NCBI GenBank assembly: GCA_018644665.1
Contig: JABGQA010000066.1
Coordinates: forward strand, 1-64,000
DNA length: 64,000 nucleotides
Reading direction: 5' to 3'
From: Candidatus Poribacteria bacterium
GTDB lineage: Bacteria > Poribacteria > WGA-4E > GCA-2687025
The number at the start of each line of letters is the position of its first letter. Position 1 is the first letter of the stretch. The position numbers and the translations under genes were made by a program. The notes under the pieces are model-generated. The model was not told the origin of the DNA. It ran no database searches and saw nothing but the letters and a program-made list of their open reading frames with translations. Positions 9,155 to 16,918 of the stretch are shown here, piece after piece.

Positions 9155-9943
9155 TCACGCTCCGTGCACGACCTTGCGCAGTCCACGTATGACGGCGGCG
9201 GGATCCTCGCGTTGGAAGACGTTGCGGCCGAAGGCGATACCGCGCGCTCCGTCATCGATCGCCGAGCCGACCATGTCGAGCGACTCGTCGTCGGTCTCCG
9301 TCTTCGCGCCGCCAAGTATCACGATCGGGACGGCGGTCTCGTGCACGACCTCGCCGAAGCCGTTGTCGACGTGGTGCACCTTCAGGACGTCGGCGCCCGC
9401 CTCGACGCCCATGCGGCACATATGCGCCAGTATCTCCGGGTCGCTCCGGTGCTCGTCCGTGGCGTGTTCTCCCCACAGCACGGGCTCCAGGATCAGGGGC
9501 ACGCCATGCCTCTCGCACTCGCTTGCGACCTGCGCCACCGCGCGCACGTTGTCGGCGTGCGTTTTCGCGCTATCGCGGCCGTAGATCATGACCATCTTCA
9601 CGCCATCGGCTCCGAGCCGCGCAGCGTCCTCGACGGGCACGGTCAGGATGTACTCGTCGCCACGCGAGGGCGTCCCTTGTAGGGTGCTCCCCACGCGTCG
9701 GTCCACCGTCACGACGAGGCCAGGGCGGCCGCGGCCTAGCAGCATGTCGGACATGTGCCGCGTCGCGCCAGCGCTGAGGATGAGCCCGTCCGGCTCGCCG
9801 TCGATGATGGAGCCGAGACGCCCGCGCAGATCCTCGAGCCCGTCGGGGACCCCGCCCAGACCGTGGTCGATCGCCACGATGAGCGTGCGTCCCGTGTTCG
9901 CGTCGAACAGCCTTCCGAGCCGTATCTGTTTGCCTGCCTGCAT
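9155..9943 (-). CDS. Class I (DhnA/LsrF-type) aldolase
   Basis: A 262-residue TIM-barrel aldolase of the DhnA/FbaB/LsrF family. Visible landmarks are 'VAIDHGLGG' at residues 23-31, 'GADGVKMVMIYG' near 111 and 'GADVLKVH' with K188, the probable Schiff-base lysine. Relatives cleave or form phosphorylated ketoses without a metal (fructose bisphosphate, phospho-AI-2, ADTH synthase). It follows the FGGY kinase by 8 bp, which argues that it cleaves the kinase product into C3/C2 fragments. The ATG at 9943 is the natural start. The exact sugar cannot be read from the sequence. Confidence 0.9.
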   Translation of the reverse strand: MQAGKQIRLGRLFDANTGRTLIVAIDHGLGGVPDGLEDLRGRLGSIIDGEPDGLILSAGATRHMSDMLLGRGRPGLVVTVDRRVGSTLQGTPSRGDEYILTVPVEDAARLGADGVKMVMIYGRDSAKTHADNVRAVAQVASECERHGVPLILEPVLWGEHATDEHRSDPEILAHMCRMGVEAGADVLKVHHVDNGFGEVVHETAVPIVILGGAKTETDDESLDMVGSAIDDGARGIAFGRNVFQREDPAAVIRGLRKVVHGA

Positions 9944-9951
9944 CTCGCGCT

Positions 9952-11469
9952 CTAGTCCTTGCCAGTGTGGTGGGGTTGTGGCGGGTCGTGGGGTGGTAGC
10001 GTGTAGTGTGGTCGCATAGCCTCGTCCAGGGCTCGGTAGCGACGATACGCGCGTTCATACGCGGCCGACGGTCGTGACTCGATCCGCTCGCCGCCACCTA
10101 CCCAGGCGTCGCCCGCAGCCTCCACAGAATCATAGCGTCCCACGGCTACGCTCGCGATCATCGCGGCCCCGAGCAGGCCCGCCTCCGGCTGCCGAGGGAG
10201 CACGACCGCTCGTCCGGTGACGTCCGCAAGGATCCGCAACCACAGTCGTGTACGGGCGCCCCCACCGACACACCAGAGGTCGCCGCCCTCCTCGGCGTCG
10301 CGCTCTTCGAGGATGTGTCGAATGTGGCACGCCGTGCCCTCGAACACCGCGCGGCACATGTGTGATCGCCCATGCGCCAGGGTGAGACCGAGATACGATC
10401 CGCTCGCAGACGGCTCGTAGTACGGCCCGCGCTCCCCGTTGAGATGGGGTAGGAATGTGAGTCCGTCGGCTCCGGCAGGCGCGTCTGCGGCGAGCCCCTC
10501 GACTTCGGCGTAGGCCTCGTCGGGGTTCGCGGTCGGACATAACGTCTCGGCGCACCACTTGAGCGCCGCTCCGAATGTCGCCGTCGCGCCCAGAAAGCCC
10601 GTCGGTCCGCCCGCCTCGCCCGGGCCTTTGGCGATCCAAGCGGCCGTCCCCATGTAGAGGCATCGCCTGCCCGGGTTGTGGATGCCCATGCCGGCGATGG
10701 TGCACCGCACATCCGACGCGCCGACCGCCACCGGTGTTCCCACGGCTAGCCCAAGCTCACGGGCCGCGGCTTCCGTCAGCCTCCCCCCGATGTCCGTGGC
10801 CGGGGCGATGTTCGGGAGCTTCGACGGCGACACCCCGACGATGTCCCGCACGTACTCCTCGGCCCACTGCGGTTCGTCGCCACGGGCGAGCATGGCCGTG
10901 CCGCCCGCGTCCGACGGGTCGGTGACCCACTCGCCGGTCAGTTTGAGGCGCAGGTAGTCCTTAGGCAGGAGGAACTTGTGCGTGGCGTCGACGATGTCGG
11001 GTTCATGAAGCCGTAGCGAATACAGCTTTGCGGCAGACGTCGTCGTCCGGGGCAGGGGGGCTCCCAACTCCTCAATGCGGTCGCCGTGCTCCGCGACGAG
11101 CGCCTCGCACTCGGCCCGGCACCGCTGATCCATCCAGAGCATCGCCGGCGCGAGGGCGGCGCCATCGACGCTTGTCGGCACGAGCGCGTGCATCAGCCCG
11201 GACAACCCGACGGCCTCGACACGGGCGCCGTCCACGCCCGACTCACGCAGCACCTGCGGGACGAGATCCCACACCGCGCGGGCCCAGGAGTCGGGGTCCA
11301 CATCCGCCCAGAAGGGCTGAGCGTGTCGCACGTCGACGGGCCGACGCGCGAGCGCGATCAACTCGCCGTCGGCGGAGCACAGGGCCACCTTGCACACGCT
11401 GGTGCCCTGGTCGATTGCGAGGATCAGCGGGTCGGTCCGCGGCTTCTCATGCGGCGATCTCGATGACAA
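9952..11469 (-). CDS. FGGY-family carbohydrate kinase (xylulokinase-like)
   Basis: A 505-residue FGGY kinase. The N-terminal phosphate-binding strand reads 'LAIDQGTSVCKVAL', 'WMDQR' and 'LPKDYLRLKLTG' follow, and the second actin-like lobe has 'VAVGASDVRCTIAGMG' and a Gly-rich 'CVGGGARTRLW' adenosine site. It phosphorylates a ketose or polyol with ATP; xylulokinase is the closest general match but substrate specificity varies. The start is a TTG at 11469, overlapping the dehydrogenase gene by 23 bp, with GAGGG about 8 bp upstream. The ATG that overlaps the dehydrogenase stop is out of frame. The overlap implies translational coupling. Confidence 0.9.
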   Translation of the reverse strand: MSSRSPHEKPRTDPLILAIDQGTSVCKVALCSADGELIALARRPVDVRHAQPFWADVDPDSWARAVWDLVPQVLRESGVDGARVEAVGLSGLMHALVPTSVDGAALAPAMLWMDQRCRAECEALVAEHGDRIEELGAPLPRTTTSAAKLYSLRLHEPDIVDATHKFLLPKDYLRLKLTGEWVTDPSDAGGTAMLARGDEPQWAEEYVRDIVGVSPSKLPNIAPATDIGGRLTEAAARELGLAVGTPVAVGASDVRCTIAGMGIHNPGRRCLYMGTAAWIAKGPGEAGGPTGFLGATATFGAALKWCAETLCPTANPDEAYAEVEGLAADAPAGADGLTFLPHLNGERGPYYEPSASGSYLGLTLAHGRSHMCRAVFEGTACHIRHILEERDAEEGGDLWCVGGGARTRLWLRILADVTGRAVVLPRQPEAGLLGAAMIASVAVGRYDSVEAAGDAWVGGGERIESRPSAAYERAYRRYRALDEAMRPHYTLPPHDPPQPHHTGKD

Positions 11470-12463
11470 CCTTCAGGCCCTCGCGCCGATCCACGGTCTC
11501 GAACCCCGCCGCGGTTTCCTCCAGCGGCAGCCGGTGGGAGATGAGCGTCTCGACGTCGACTATACCGTGGTCGATAAGCTTCAGCGCCGACGTGAAGTCG
11601 TGCGGCGTGAAGTCGTGACTGCCCGTCAGGTTGATCTGCTTGTAGTGGATGAGGTTCGGGTCCAGCGCGATCGGGTCCGACGGGTAGAAGCCCGCGAACA
11701 GATTCACCGTCGCGTTGATGCCCGCCATCTCGAGAGCCGTCTCGGCGGCGGCGGTCACGCCGACGGCGACCACGATCACGTTCGCTCCGCGGCCGTCGGT
11801 CATCTCCATGACGGCATCGACCGGGTTCTGCTCGTCGATGCGGATGGCATCATCCGCGCCCACTTCGAGCGCCTTGTGCAGACGCCCTTCGATGCGGTCA
11901 CACACGATCACACGAGCGCCATGGTGCTTGGCGAGCTGCGTGTGCAAGAGGCCGATGGGCCCCGCGCCAACGACGACGACGTCGTCCCCGGTGCGGATGT
12001 CGCTCTTGCGCGCGCCGTTGATGCAGCACGCGAGCGGCTCCGTGAAGCACGCTTCCTCGTCGGAGACCGTCCCCGGTATCACGCGGAGGTTGCTCGGGAT
12101 GACGGTCCCACGTTCGCAGAAGCCGCCGCGCACGCCGCCACGACCCATGTTCGAGCAGTAGTTGAAGACGCCGCGGCGGCAGTTGTAGCACTCGCCGCAC
12201 ACCACCCGCCAGTCCGCGACGACGCGGTCGCCCACCGCGAACCCCTCGACGTCCGCGCCCGCGTCGAGCACGCGGCCGACCCACTCGTGACCCAGCCGAC
12301 GCGGGTACTCGCCGCCTGTCCGGCCGCCGGTGTACCACCGGACATCGCTGGGGCACACTCCGCACGCGGTGATGTCGATCAGGACGTTGTCGTCGGCGGC
12401 CGCGGGGTCGTCCAGTTCCTCGATGCGCAGGTCACGCACTCCGTACAGTTGCGCCGCTCGCAT
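11447..12463 (-). CDS. Zinc-dependent medium-chain alcohol/polyol dehydrogenase
   Basis: A 338-residue MDR dehydrogenase. Catalytic zinc ligands are C34 ('CGVCPSD') and H59-E60 ('GHEW'). The structural zinc site is C89, C92, C95 and C103 ('CGECYNC', 'NYC'). A Rossmann segment follows with 'VVVGAGPIGLLH'. Sorbitol, threonine and L-fucose/rhamnose-pathway dehydrogenases share this plan. Within the operon it would oxidise a hydroxyl group of the sugar intermediate with NAD(P)+. The ATG at 12463 has GCGAGG about 10 bp upstream. It starts 18 bp after the amidohydrolase gene ends. Cytoplasmic, probably tetrameric as in the family. Confidence 0.92.
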   Translation of the reverse strand: MRAAQLYGVRDLRIEELDDPAAADDNVLIDITACGVCPSDVRWYTGGRTGGEYPRRLGHEWVGRVLDAGADVEGFAVGDRVVADWRVVCGECYNCRRGVFNYCSNMGRGGVRGGFCERGTVIPSNLRVIPGTVSDEEACFTEPLACCINGARKSDIRTGDDVVVVGAGPIGLLHTQLAKHHGARVIVCDRIEGRLHKALEVGADDAIRIDEQNPVDAVMEMTDGRGANVIVVAVGVTAAAETALEMAGINATVNLFAGFYPSDPIALDPNLIHYKQINLTGSHDFTPHDFTSALKLIDHGIVDVETLISHRLPLEETAAGFETVDRREGLKVVIEIAA

Positions 12464-12481
12464 ATCGGTGTCCTCGCCTTC

Positions 12482-13225
12482 TCACGCGATGTTGAGTAGC
12501 GTCGCGATCGTGCCGCCCATTACGTCGCTCTCCTCGACGTCGGTGAGCGGAAGGTCGCGTACCGGGTCCAGTTCCTTGCGCGCGAAACCGACCGTGTCGG
12601 GGCTCAGGTGTGGGCCGTCCGTGCCCCACGTCACACGGGCCGAGCCGACCCGTCGCACGGCGTCGACGATCTTGTCATGCAGCACCACGCCGCTCACGTC
12701 CAGCACGAGGTTTTCGTGCCGCTCCGCCATGTCGATGCAGCGGTCGATCGGGTCTTCCTCCCGGCACAGGTAGCGGCCGAGGTGCGCGACGATGATTGTC
12801 GTCTCGGGGAACGCCGTCAGCATGTCTTCCAGTGCGCCGAGGCGTCCGCCGACATCGATCAGGCATGGGACGCCATGCTCGCCCGCGTACCGGAGCACGG
12901 GGTTCACGACGTATTCGGCCAGCGTGCATTCGCCGACGTGTATCTTGATGCCCTTGAATCCCCGCGCGGAGATCGCCTCGTCTATCTCGGCGAGCACGGG
13001 CCGTTCGTAGTTCGGCAGCGCGTACACGTACGGGATCAGGCGATCCGGGTACGCGTCGACGGCCGCCCGCGCCATTTCGATGGAGCGCCGCGTGGTCGTC
13101 GACATGGCGAACACGATCGACTTGTCGATGCCCACCGCGTCCATCGTCTCGACGATCGCGGCGGCCGTGTATTCGGTCTTGTCGGCGTCGCCGTGCTTGA
13201 GATGCACGTGGGAGTCGATGAGCAT
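12482..13225 (-). CDS. Amidohydrolase-2 family metal hydrolase, candidate sugar lactonase
   Basis: A compact 247-residue TIM-barrel amidohydrolase. It has the first-strand H6-x-H8 motif ('DSHVHLKHG'), a strand with 'KIHVGE', 'IIVAHLGRYLC' and 'WGTDGPHLSP' with the metal-ligand aspartate. Amidohydrolase-2 proteins include lactonases and decarboxylases. Placed between a sugar-type dehydrogenase and an aldonate-type dehydratase, a lactonase role is the best inference. The ATG at 13225 lies 29 bp after the preceding gene. Confidence 0.88.
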   Translation of the reverse strand: MLIDSHVHLKHGDADKTEYTAAAIVETMDAVGIDKSIVFAMSTTTRRSIEMARAAVDAYPDRLIPYVYALPNYERPVLAEIDEAISARGFKGIKIHVGECTLAEYVVNPVLRYAGEHGVPCLIDVGGRLGALEDMLTAFPETTIIVAHLGRYLCREEDPIDRCIDMAERHENLVLDVSGVVLHDKIVDAVRRVGSARVTWGTDGPHLSPDTVGFARKELDPVRDLPLTDVEESDVMGGTIATLLNIA

Positions 13226-13254
13226 GTCGCGTCCACTCCGGGACGGTCGGTGGT

Positions 13255-14253
13255 TCAGGCGATGACGACATCCTGCGCTGCGCCTGTGTCCAGGGCCGCG
13301 TTGAGCGCGTTGCAGATGATCTCGCCCGCGACGACCTGCGACTCACGCACGTCGCACTCGGTCTCACCGGAGACGACCGCCGCGAAATGCTCCAGCTCGG
13401 CCCGATACGCGTCCGGGTAGCGCTGCGGAAACGAATACAGTGGGTTCGCGAACGCTGCGCCGTCGCCCCCGTGCGAGACGACGACGGATTCGCGTCGGTT
13501 CCCAAGTTGGATCATGCCAAACGACCCGAACACCTCGGCCCTCTGGTCGTAGCCGAAGTTGCACGTGCGCGACACGTCGATGACGGCAAGCGCCCCGTCG
13601 TCGTACTGCATCGTCGCTGCGACGCCCTCGTGTTCACCGATCTCTTTGAGCATCGGGTGATGCGTGTACGCGCTGGCCGAGACGCGCGTCGGGACGGCGT
13701 GCGTCTCGTCGCCGCCCATCATCCAGTTGGCGATGTCGATGTCGTGGATCATACAGTCCTTGACGATCCCGCCGCTTGATTGCAGGTATGGCGCCGACGG
13801 CATGGGCGAGTCGCGCGATGTGAGCTTCACGATCTGCGGCCGCTGCGGCCCGATCTGCGCGCGGACGGCGCGAAACTCAGGGTCGAACCGACGCTGGAAC
13901 GCGACCATAAGCTCCCGGCCCGCTTCGCGCGACGCGCCATAGCACTCGCGGATGTCGTCGAGCAGACCCAGGGGCTTCTCGCAGAAGACGTGCAAGCCGT
14001 GCGCGAATCCCAGCTTCACCATGTCCGTGTGCGTGGCGGTCGGCGTCGCGACGATGAGCGCGTCGGCGTCGTACGACGCGATCGCCTTCGCCGGGTCGGC
14101 CTCGACGGCGCACCCGAGTCGTCGCGCGTACTCAGCCGCGCGATCCACCTGGGGATCGGCGACGCATACCGCGTCGAGACCGTCGATCTGGCTGATGGAC
14201 GTGGTGTGGAAGCCGCCCGCGCGGCCGGCTCCCAGCAAGATCACGCGGGGCAT
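13255..14253 (-). CDS. Gfo/Idh/MocA-family oxidoreductase
   Basis: A 332-residue NAD(P)-dependent dehydrogenase and first gene of the catabolic operon. The N-terminal Rossmann fold has 'LLGAGRAGGFH', then 'CEKPLGLLDD' with the family lysine and 'CMIHDIDIANWMMG' with the active-site His/Asp. Relatives oxidise myo- or scyllo-inositol, glucose and many other sugars. The ATG at 14253 has AGGAG upstream; the frame upstream of it is arginine-rich and non-coding. It would catalyse the entry oxidation of a sugar or cyclitol. It is divergent from the GNAT gene, so the 159 bp between them should contain the operon promoter, although I find no convincing pair of boxes there. Confidence 0.92.
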   Translation of the reverse strand: MPRVILLGAGRAGGFHTTSISQIDGLDAVCVADPQVDRAAEYARRLGCAVEADPAKAIASYDADALIVATPTATHTDMVKLGFAHGLHVFCEKPLGLLDDIRECYGASREAGRELMVAFQRRFDPEFRAVRAQIGPQRPQIVKLTSRDSPMPSAPYLQSSGGIVKDCMIHDIDIANWMMGGDETHAVPTRVSASAYTHHPMLKEIGEHEGVAATMQYDDGALAVIDVSRTCNFGYDQRAEVFGSFGMIQLGNRRESVVVSHGGDGAAFANPLYSFPQRYPDAYRAELEHFAAVVSGETECDVRESQVVAGEIICNALNAALDTGAAQDVVIA

Positions 14254-14412
14254 TGGGGTTCGTCTCCTGCGGCATGTTGCTGGACCGTGCCTTACAGTAT
14301 CACGATGCGCGGTATGGCGGCACGCGCGGGGGCCAGTTGCGTGCCGGAGCGCTCGGCGAGAGCATGCGCAGAGGCATGCACGACACGCGGGCGAGCGGGC
14401 CGGGAGTCGCAG

Positions 14413-15222
14413 ATGATCCAGGCGCGTCAGATCGACTGGGACGCAGCGCGCGCGACGCACCCTCAGCTCGACGCGTGGCTTATTTCGGCGGCCGGGCTGG
14501 AAGCGAATCGCGCGCGAGGATTCGCTGGAGAAGCCTACACGTGTGACTCCGGCAGACCCACGGACGTGCTATTCGTCCAGCGGACACCCTTCGGTGAGGG
14601 AACACGCAGCGACCTCTACTTGGAGGCCGAGACCGAATCAGCGGCCGAGGCCCTTATGGACGCTCTCGACCCCACGCGGCAGTACTTCATGTCGTACCCG
14701 ACGACGTACGCATGGCGACACGTTGTGGAGCGCCGGCTGGCCGGGTCGCGCGTCTGGGGGAAGTACCACTACCGGCTCGACAAGGCGACGTTCAGACCCA
14801 GGCCGTACGCGCACACGCGTCGCATTCACGCAGACGATGAGGCGGTCCGCGCCTACCACGACGAAGAGGACGACCAAACCGTTCGCGCCGTGACGACCTC
14901 ATGCAGGGAGGACAACCCGTGCTACGGGGTGTTCGTTGCCGAAGGTCTGGTGGCCGTGGCGTGCACGTGGGCAGACAACGTCTCTTGGGTGCACGCGCGG
15001 GCCGACAGCCGCAGGATGGGACGCGGGAGCGCCGCGGTGTCCGCCGCTGTCGCCTCGGTCCTGTCTCGCCACGAGTGCGCTACGTACGATGCCGATACAG
15101 GAAACGAGGCGTCCATCCGGCTCGCCGGGGGACTTGGCTTCGCGCTTCGCAGTGAAACGGTCGTATGGATGGCTACTCCTGCTGGCCGCGCCGATCTCGA
15201 CCAGATGGACAGGGCTGAATGA
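14413..15222 (+). CDS. GNAT-like N-acetyltransferase
   Basis: A 269-residue protein. The C-terminal 110 residues look like a GNAT fold: 'YGVFVAEGLVAVAC', 'WVHARADSRRMGRGSAAVSA' matching the acetyl-CoA pyrophosphate loop (R/Q-x-x-G-x-G/A), and 'NEASIRLAGGLGF' matching the final N-x-x-x-x-x-x-x-x-G-F signature. The N-terminal half has no recognised domain. The ATG at 14413 has a GGGAG site. The stop overlaps the start of cutC (ATGA), so the two are translationally coupled. Acceptor substrate unknown. Confidence 0.78.
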   Translation: MIQARQIDWDAARATHPQLDAWLISAAGLEANRARGFAGEAYTCDSGRPTDVLFVQRTPFGEGTRSDLYLEAETESAAEALMDALDPTRQYFMSYPTTYAWRHVVERRLAGSRVWGKYHYRLDKATFRPRPYAHTRRIHADDEAVRAYHDEEDDQTVRAVTTSCREDNPCYGVFVAEGLVAVACTWADNVSWVHARADSRRMGRGSAAVSAAVASVLSRHECATYDADTGNEASIRLAGGLGFALRSETVVWMATPAGRADLDQMDRAE

Positions 15223-15938
15223 CCGACATCCTTCTCGAAGTGATCGCGGTGGATCTAGAGGACGCTAAGCGCGCGGCCGATGGTGGCGCGGATCGCCTCG
15301 AAGTCTGCGCGGGCATGGACCGCGACGGGACGACCCCCGCGCTGCCAAACATCGAAGCGATCTGCGCTGCCGGCCTGCCGCTCGATGTGATGGCGATGGT
15401 GCGCCCGCGAGGCGGCGACTTCGTCTACGCGCCACGCGAACTCCGCGCGATGGTCGACTCGATACGCGCGTTCAGGGAGGTCGGCGTGGACGGTGTCGTC
15501 GTCGGCGCCCTGACGTCAGGGGCATCGGTCGACGAGCGTGCGTTGACTGCACTGGTTCAGGCCGCTGGCCCGCTGTCCGTGACTTTCCACCGCGCGTTCG
15601 ACTGCGTCTCCGACTCTTCGGCCGCGCTGCGTGCGCTCACGGCAGGCGGCGTCGATCGTGTCCTGACCCTCGGCTACCGTGTCGGCGCCCCGCGCCAGCC
15701 TACCGATGTCGAACGCGTCCGCCATACCGCCGACGAGGCAGACGGAGGGCCGGCGGTGATGACCGGTGGCCTCTTGGCGGACGAGGCCCCGGCGCGGCTA
15801 CGCGCCGCAGGCATCCGCGAGTTCCATCTCGGCCGCGCGGTGCGGCACGGCGAGACCTACGACCAGCCCATAGATCCTGAGCGCGTGCGCGCGTGGAAGG
15901 CGCGCCTCCTAGGGCGGCCAGGGGCCGACAGCGGTTGA
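15219..15938 (+). CDS. cutC: CutC-family protein
   Basis: A 239-residue TIM-barrel protein that carries the CutC landmarks in order: 'LLEVIAVDLEDAKRAADGGA', 'DRLEVCAG', 'TTPALPNIEA', 'VRPRGGDFVY' and 'VTFHRAFDC'. Despite the historic 'copper homeostasis' name, the enzymatic role in bacteria is unclear. The ATG overlaps the stop of the GNAT gene. The length is normal for the family. It runs convergently into the ANT(6)-like gene, with a GC palindrome around 15943-15952 between the two stops. Confidence 0.9.
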   Translation: MTDILLEVIAVDLEDAKRAADGGADRLEVCAGMDRDGTTPALPNIEAICAAGLPLDVMAMVRPRGGDFVYAPRELRAMVDSIRAFREVGVDGVVVGALTSGASVDERALTALVQAAGPLSVTFHRAFDCVSDSSAALRALTAGGVDRVLTLGYRVGAPRQPTDVERVRHTADEADGGPAVMTGGLLADEAPARLRAAGIREFHLGRAVRHGETYDQPIDPERVRAWKARLLGRPGADSG

Positions 15939-15977
15939 TGGGCGCAGCGCTGCCCGCCGCTACCAGTTGCTCGGGCG

Positions 15978-16898
15978 TCAGACTGACGGAGGCTCGCCCG
16001 CTTCGAGCAGAAGTCCCTCAACCCATGTCGTGACGGTCTCGGCGAGCTCGCGCGGCTCCGCGAGCCCCCAGGCGGCGCACGTCTCGGAGCAAACACGTCG
16101 GAACAGGCGCATCGTCGCCGGGAGGGCGCGGGCGACGTCGTCGCGGTCGTAGTGGGCGTACGCGTCCCGCAGTTCCGACACAGCGCGGCGTTCCGCCCAC
16201 TCCTCGAGGAATCGGCCGCGGAACCACGTGTCGTGATCGGCGCCGTGCATCGCCTGGGCATGCCAGTTGAGGGCGCGCAGGAGAAGCGCCTTCAGCTTCT
16301 CGTCGCAGCCTCGTTTTGCCCAGAACAGCTCACCACGGCGGATGCGCTTCGCGGTCCAGACGGCGTGGTACCAGAAGTCGTCGACCACGGACATGAACTC
16401 AGCGGGCGATGGCGCCGCCGCAGGGGGCCTCGCCATGCCACGCGTCGCCCGCGCGAGCGCCTCCTCGGCGCCCATCTTGTCGACGATCACGCGGTGGCCC
16501 CGCCCGAGGAAGTTCCACGCGTCCGCGCTGTCGTCCACGGCGCCGTCTCGCGCCGCGCGTACCCTGTCGGGCGGCTCCGCTACGAAGTCGACGTCGAGCC
16601 ACCCGTCGAACAGGACGCGCCGCTCCCATCCCTCTCCCGAGGTCCGCTGCGCGAAGGTAACGATGACGTCGCCGATCTCGGCCAGCCAGGCGGCCTCGTG
16701 GATGTAGCGGTCGGGCTCGTCCGTCACGAGGATCATGTCGAGGTCCGACCACGCGTCCGCCGGGTGGTCCACGCGCGCGCGCGACCCAATCACGGCCGCC
16801 GCGCGGATGTCTTCACGCGCCTCCGCCCATATGACGAACCTGTCGATAAGCGCTTCGTACCCCGCCTGCAGATCCTCTTGATATCGGTCCTGCGCCAC
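15978..16898 (-). CDS. ANT(6)-like streptomycin adenylyltransferase-family protein
   Basis: A 306-residue nucleotidyltransferase that resembles aminoglycoside 6-adenylyltransferases. The catalytic site reads 'AAVIGSRARVDHPADAWSDL' followed by D-M-I, which is the G-S-R-A...D-x-D pattern of that family, with a third acidic residue in 'WLDVDFV'. The C-terminal half has the helical layout with 'FWYHAVWTAKRIRRGELFWA'. The GTG start at 16898 has GGAG 6 bp upstream. In an environmental genome it may modify an aminoglycoside or an unrelated metabolite. No mobile element flanks it, so acquired resistance is not indicated. Confidence 0.82.
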   Translation of the reverse strand: MAQDRYQEDLQAGYEALIDRFVIWAEAREDIRAAAVIGSRARVDHPADAWSDLDMILVTDEPDRYIHEAAWLAEIGDVIVTFAQRTSGEGWERRVLFDGWLDVDFVAEPPDRVRAARDGAVDDSADAWNFLGRGHRVIVDKMGAEEALARATRGMARPPAAAPSPAEFMSVVDDFWYHAVWTAKRIRRGELFWAKRGCDEKLKALLLRALNWHAQAMHGADHDTWFRGRFLEEWAERRAVSELRDAYAHYDRDDVARALPATMRLFRRVCSETCAAWGLAEPRELAETVTTWVEGLLLEAGEPPSV

Positions 16899-16918
16899 TA
16901 TTTGCTCCGATCAGGATG

